This document shows, in pieces, positions 15,967-19,260 of a stretch of 19,260 bases of DNA. A program made the position numbers and the translations under genes. The stretch's first letter is position 1; the number at the start of each line of letters is the position of its first letter. The DNA comes from CAYQMF01 sp964418595 (GTDB taxonomy: Bacteria > Planctomycetota > UBA1135 > UBA2386). The DNA lies in NCBI GenBank assembly GCA_964418595.1, contig CAYQMF010000125.1:1-19260 (forward strand), in the 5' to 3' direction. The notes beneath the pieces were generated by a model. The model worked only from the letters and a program-made list of their open reading frames with translations, did not search any database and was not told the origin of the DNA.

Positions 15967-17451
15967 TCACTCCCACGCGCGTTTCTGCCGCCATCGCGCC
16001 AGCCGGTAGCGCAGGTGGGCGAGTCCGCCGACCGCGATCGGGTCGCCTTTGAACGTGTAGCCGCGCCGGGAGCCGCGCGCCTTGTCGCCCGCGTAGTGGA
16101 CCTGCGACATGCCGGCGCGCATGCGCCAGTAGCCGAACCGCATCGCCGGCAACCGATCGAGCGGTGGCGGCGGCGCGCGCAGCATTGCGAGCACCTCGGC
16201 GTGGGAGGCGGGCACGTGCGACCCACCGAGCTGGCGGTAGTAGCTGTTGGCGAGGGTCACGCACGGCTTGCCCGCCCAGATCGCCTCCATGGTCACCGTC
16301 GATCGGAAGGTCATCACCAGCGCCGCCGCGTCGAGGAGCGCGTAGCTGCTCACCGGCGACTCCGGCGGCACGACGACGACGTTGCGGTAGCGACCGATGA
16401 GGGCGCGCATCGCGCACACGAACGGACGGTCGATGCCGGCGAGCCGCGGGTGCATCCGGAACCAGACGAACGTGTCGGTCCCTGCGAGATCGGCGCCCAG
16501 CCGGTGCACGGCGTCGAGCTGCGACGGGTACACGGCTTCCTCCCACTCCGGCGCGATCGCGCCGAACTCGTCGTCGGAGCTGCCGAAGAGGACGACGTTG
16601 CGCGCGTCGGCGCGCCACTGCGGCGGGAGCAGACCGCCAACCTGCCGCCCCACGTACGAGACCTCGTTGGTGCGGACCACGACATCGGGGGCATGTCCAC
16701 CCGCAGCGCCACCGCGGCGCATCGCGTAGTAGGCGTGCGCCACTTCCTCGCGGTCGGGACCCGCGGCTGCCCAGGTCGCTTCGATGTCGCGCACCATGTA
16801 CGCGATGTCGTGCGGCAGCGCGTTGTCGAAGCGCGCGACGCGGTCGACGCCGGCGGTGATCTCGTACACCTGGCAGTCGACGCCGCGCTGTTGGCACAAG
16901 CGCAGGACGGCGCGGTCGATGGCGAGCCGGCCGTTGAACATCACCACGCGGTCGGGGCGCTCGCGGGCGAGCACTTCGACCCACGCCTCGTACACCAGCT
17001 TGCCGGTGTTGAGCAGGCGCTGCAGCGTGGCGCGGATGCGCGGGTCGTTCAGGTCGGGCTCCGGATCGCGGGTCACGTGCGCGTACGACGACAGCGCCGC
17101 GTAGCCGAGGTCGACGCCGCGGTAGTGCAGGGCCTTGAGCTCCTGCACGCTGGCGAACGGGTCGCGCGCCGCGCGCAAGGACCGCACGACGTCTCGGGCG
17201 AGGAACCCGGACAGCTCGCGTACCGCCAACGCACCGGCAACGCGCGCGGCCCCCCGCTGGGCTCGCGCGCGACAGAACCCGCAGATGGCCGCGTTGCCGT
17301 CGAGGGTGATCACGCACGCCGGCACCACGCCGTCGCACACGACATCGACGACCTCGTGCCCGGCGTCTAGCAGTTCCTGCATCACGCTCAGCATCAGCGG
17401 CAGGCGGGCGAAGGCGCCGCCCGCGCACGGGTTGTGCGCCACGACCTTCAC
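15967..17451 (-). CDS. GT-B/capsule-biosynthesis-like protein with N-terminal Cys cluster
   Basis: 494 residues from GTG 17451, overlapping the FAD-protein stop as GTGA; the peptide begins MKVVAHNPCAGGAF. The middle and C-terminal parts resemble capsule polysaccharide/GT-B-like proteins: VLFGSSDDEFGAI, WFRMHPRL, then VSSYALLDAAALVMTFRSTVTMEAIWAGKP, a typical acceptor-side glycosyltransferase pattern of Ser/Thr and Glu before a Gly-Lys-Pro turn. Residues 39-60 have four cysteines (C39, C46, C57, C60, the last two as CGFC) that could bind zinc or be redox active. It is the last gene of a coupled operon with an FAD protein and an N-acetyl sugar amidotransferase, so transfer of a modified sugar to a surface acceptor is a reasonable guess. 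I cannot assign a specific family by eye. Confidence 0.85.
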   Translation of the reverse strand: MKVVAHNPCAGGAFARLPLMLSVMQELLDAGHEVVDVVCDGVVPACVITLDGNAAICGFCRARAQRGAARVAGALAVRELSGFLARDVVRSLRAARDPFASVQELKALHYRGVDLGYAALSSYAHVTRDPEPDLNDPRIRATLQRLLNTGKLVYEAWVEVLARERPDRVVMFNGRLAIDRAVLRLCQQRGVDCQVYEITAGVDRVARFDNALPHDIAYMVRDIEATWAAAGPDREEVAHAYYAMRRGGAAGGHAPDVVVRTNEVSYVGRQVGGLLPPQWRADARNVVLFGSSDDEFGAIAPEWEEAVYPSQLDAVHRLGADLAGTDTFVWFRMHPRLAGIDRPFVCAMRALIGRYRNVVVVPPESPVSSYALLDAAALVMTFRSTVTMEAIWAGKPCVTLANSYYRQLGGSHVPASHAEVLAMLRAPPPPLDRLPAMRFGYWRMRAGMSQVHYAGDKARGSRRGYTFKGDPIAVGGLAHLRYRLARWRQKRAWE

Positions 17452-18800
17452 GACCGTGGCCGGTCTCCGTCCATGACCGCGTGCACGTAGGCGAGCGCCT
17501 GTGGCACCCACGTGTTGAGGTTGAGGTTGGCCATCGAGGGCACCACCGGCCGCAGGTTGGTGCCTTGGGCGAGCAGGCTGGGGTCGGCATCGCGCAGCGG
17601 TTCACCCTCGGCGCCGAACGCGTTGAAGTGCATCTGGAAGGCGCGGAAATCGGCCTCCACGGCGCGATGACGGTCGTCGAGCACGCCCAGCCGACGCAGG
17701 TCTTCCTGCCAGGCGGGGAGCCACTCATCGCCGGTGGTCGGCCACGGTTCGGCCACCGGCACCGCGAACTCCACCTGCACCAGCGGTTCCTCGCAGTGCC
17801 GGAAGCGCGCCGGAAAGGAGACGCGGTTCATGCGCAGGCGCGGATCGCCGACCAGCAGCTCATGCCACTCGCTGTGCGGCGCTCGGTCGAAGCGGAAGCT
17901 GCCGAGCAGCACGCGATCGGTGGCGACGTCCTGGCAGGGCAACGCGAGCAGCTTGCACAGCGCCGGCCACCCCGCCGCCCAGAAGCAATGCGGCGCCGCG
18001 AAGCGACGACCCTGCGCCTCGACGAACGCGACGGTGTGCGAGTCCCGCGCGAGTTCCACGCGCAGGTCGCTGCAGCCGGTGAGCACCTGCACGCGCGCGG
18101 GGTCGAGCTTGCGCACGAAGGCGGCGGCAAAGCCCCCAAAGCCCCCTTCCCGCGGATAGAGCACGTCCTGCGCCTCGCCGCGGCGGAGCTTGTCGTGGAA
18201 GGCGCGCGACCCGTCGCCCACGCCGGTGACGCGCCGGGCGCGCGGGAAGAACCACGGGTAGAGGTTCGTGAGCAGGCGCGCCTCGTCGACGCCGAAGGCG
18301 CGGTGGCGATTCTCGGTCGGATACGACGGCAGGACCTCGTCGAACACGAGGTCGGTGAAGGCCTGGCCGTAGCAGCGCGCGAGGCGGGCGCGCGTCGGCA
18401 ACGCATCGCCCAGCTCGTCGACGAGGTCGGCGTCGGCGTGATGCGCCAGGAGCAGCGCACGCAGGGCGGCGGGCATCTCGCGCGGGTGCGGGTTGTACGG
18501 CATCACCTCGCCACGCAGGACGATGGCGCGGCGCAGGGTCGAGCGGTACACGGCGCCGTCGGTGACCTGCTCGAACAGGCACGTCGCCACTTCGCTGCGC
18601 TCGTGGTCGAGCACGTGCAGGCCGTGGTCGAAGATCGTGCCGGCCGGCGTCACGAACGAACCGTCCGCGCCACCGAGGCTGCGCCCGCGTTCGAGCACGA
18701 CGGCGCGACAGCCCAGTTCGTTGAGCACGTGCGCAGTCACGAGACCGCGCAGGCTCGCGCCGACGACGATGGCGTCGAGCCACTCCACGGCACCCGTCAC
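17448..18800 (-). CDS. FAD-dependent oxidoreductase / UDP-galactopyranose-mutase-like NAD(P)-binding protein
   Basis: 450 residues from GTG 18800, overlapping the amidotransferase stop as GTGA. The N-terminal dinucleotide fold reads AIVVGASLRGLVTAHVLNELG, ending in ERGRSLGG, which fits an FAD-binding Rossmann fold of the amine-oxidase/protoporphyrinogen-oxidase/UDP-galactopyranose mutase group. The Gly pattern is G14-A-S16-x-x-G19, with Ser where most members have Gly. FDHGLHVLD (57-65) corresponds to the conserved segment after the fold, and a C-terminal PSMANLNLNTWVPQALAYVHAV matches the second FAD-contact region. Such proteins accompany N-acetyl sugar amidotransferases in O-antigen and flagellar glycan loci, where their exact reaction is generally unknown. 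A mutase or sugar oxidase role is inferred from context. Confidence 0.87.
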   Translation of the reverse strand: MTGAVEWLDAIVVGASLRGLVTAHVLNELGCRAVVLERGRSLGGADGSFVTPAGTIFDHGLHVLDHERSEVATCLFEQVTDGAVYRSTLRRAIVLRGEVMPYNPHPREMPAALRALLLAHHADADLVDELGDALPTRARLARCYGQAFTDLVFDEVLPSYPTENRHRAFGVDEARLLTNLYPWFFPRARRVTGVGDGSRAFHDKLRRGEAQDVLYPREGGFGGFAAAFVRKLDPARVQVLTGCSDLRVELARDSHTVAFVEAQGRRFAAPHCFWAAGWPALCKLLALPCQDVATDRVLLGSFRFDRAPHSEWHELLVGDPRLRMNRVSFPARFRHCEEPLVQVEFAVPVAEPWPTTGDEWLPAWQEDLRRLGVLDDRHRAVEADFRAFQMHFNAFGAEGEPLRDADPSLLAQGTNLRPVVPSMANLNLNTWVPQALAYVHAVMDGDRPRS

Positions 18801-19260
18801 GAAGCGACCTCCACGACGTCAGCGGGCCACGCGAAGTCCGGCACCAGGAACCCCTCGATCACCCAACGCCCCGCGCGGCGCGACCAGAGCTTGCGGTTGC
18901 GAAAGCCCTCGACGATCGCGAAGTACTCCGCGCGCGCGATCCCGAGGTACTCGCAGAACCCGTCGATGTCGGCCCACGGCGTCTCGTCGCCGCGCGCGCG
19001 GAGCGCGGCGATCGCGGCTTCCCGCGTCAGGCGCCCGGCGCGGATCTCCATCGACAGCGTGTCCCAACTGCGCGTGATCCCGAACTTGTGCCACTTGGGA
19101 TGGTGGTGCACGCCGATCAGGTCGTCGTCGATGTTGACGAAGTCGTAGTGTCCCACGCGCGCGCCCTCCGCCCGGGCGCGGAAGCCGTGCGCGGCGGCGA
19201 GGCGACGCGAGTGCTCCGGGTCCCAGGGGAAGTAGAAGCCGAGGAACACGACTGCGAGGT
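18797..19260 (-). CDS. N-acetyl sugar amidotransferase (PseA/WbpG family), C-terminal part
   Basis: Only the last 154 codons are in the window; the gene begins beyond the right edge (the GTG at 19249 is internal, since the frame is open beyond it and full members are about 370-400 residues). The visible part matches the C terminus of the family closely: LGFYFPWDPE, then a YDFVNIDDDLIGVHHHPKWHKFGITRSWDTLSMEIR stretch in which HHHPKWHKFG is distinctive, then TREAAI, a GDETPWADI segment, FCEYLGI and EYFAIVEGFRN. WbpG and PseA transfer an amino group from a partner's glutaminase product to an N-acetyl group, giving acetamidino sugars. Here that would modify a nonulosonic acid or related sugar. 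The stop overlaps the FAD-protein start by 4 bp. Confidence 0.9.
   Translation of the reverse strand, partial: LAVVFLGFYFPWDPEHSRRLAAAHGFRARAEGARVGHYDFVNIDDDLIGVHHHPKWHKFGITRSWDTLSMEIRAGRLTREAAIAALRARGDETPWADIDGFCEYLGIARAEYFAIVEGFRNRKLWSRRAGRWVIEGFLVPDFAWPADVVEVAS

Overview
The window is about 70% G+C and densely packed, with many 4-bp start/stop overlaps and several GTG starts. A lipoprotein lipobox, secretory signal peptides and a nonulosonic-acid (pseudaminic/legionaminic-type sugar) gene set suggest a Gram-negative bacterium. The very large Ig-like lipoprotein and the GH-like secreted protein are reminiscent of Planctomycetota, but no ribosomal or marker gene is present, so the taxonomy is an inference.

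Left part (1-6738, all minus strand). Reading in the direction of transcription: a biotin/lipoyl carrier protein, an RlmN/Cfr-like radical SAM protein, a polytopic membrane protein, a secreted glycoside-hydrolase-like protein (probably one operon), then two stem-loops, then a large secreted protein that runs off the left edge. That last gene has a strong AGGAG Shine-Dalgarno and ATG, but seven copies of a tetranucleotide (GTGA on +, TCAC in the coding strand) lie just inside it. They place the ATG out of frame with the rest of the protein; 8 or 5 copies would restore the frame. This is the layout of a phase-variable gene caught in the OFF state, and it is the most interesting signal here.

Middle part (6873-12071). 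pseB and pseC (first steps from UDP-GlcNAc) are on the plus strand and overlap by 4 bp. They converge on a minus-strand trio: an aldo/keto reductase, an SpsF-type cytidylyltransferase and a class III aminotransferase. Together these look like part of a nonulosonic-acid or related activated-sugar pathway. The later enzymes (acetyltransferase, UDP-sugar hydrolase, NeuB/PseI-type synthase) are not in the window.

Right part (12192-19260). A 1250-residue lipoprotein with Ig-like segments is on the plus strand, diverging from the aldo/keto reductase across a 120-bp gap that holds a perfect 18-bp palindrome. It converges with a tightly coupled minus-strand operon: an N-acetyl sugar amidotransferase (PseA/WbpG family, cut by the right edge), an FAD-dependent oxidoreductase, and a cysteine-containing GT-B/capsule-synthesis-like protein. 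The genes from 6873 to 19260 therefore look like a surface-glycan island that makes, modifies and transfers an unusual sugar, interrupted by a large surface lipoprotein. No tRNA, rRNA, CRISPR array or insertion sequence was recognised.
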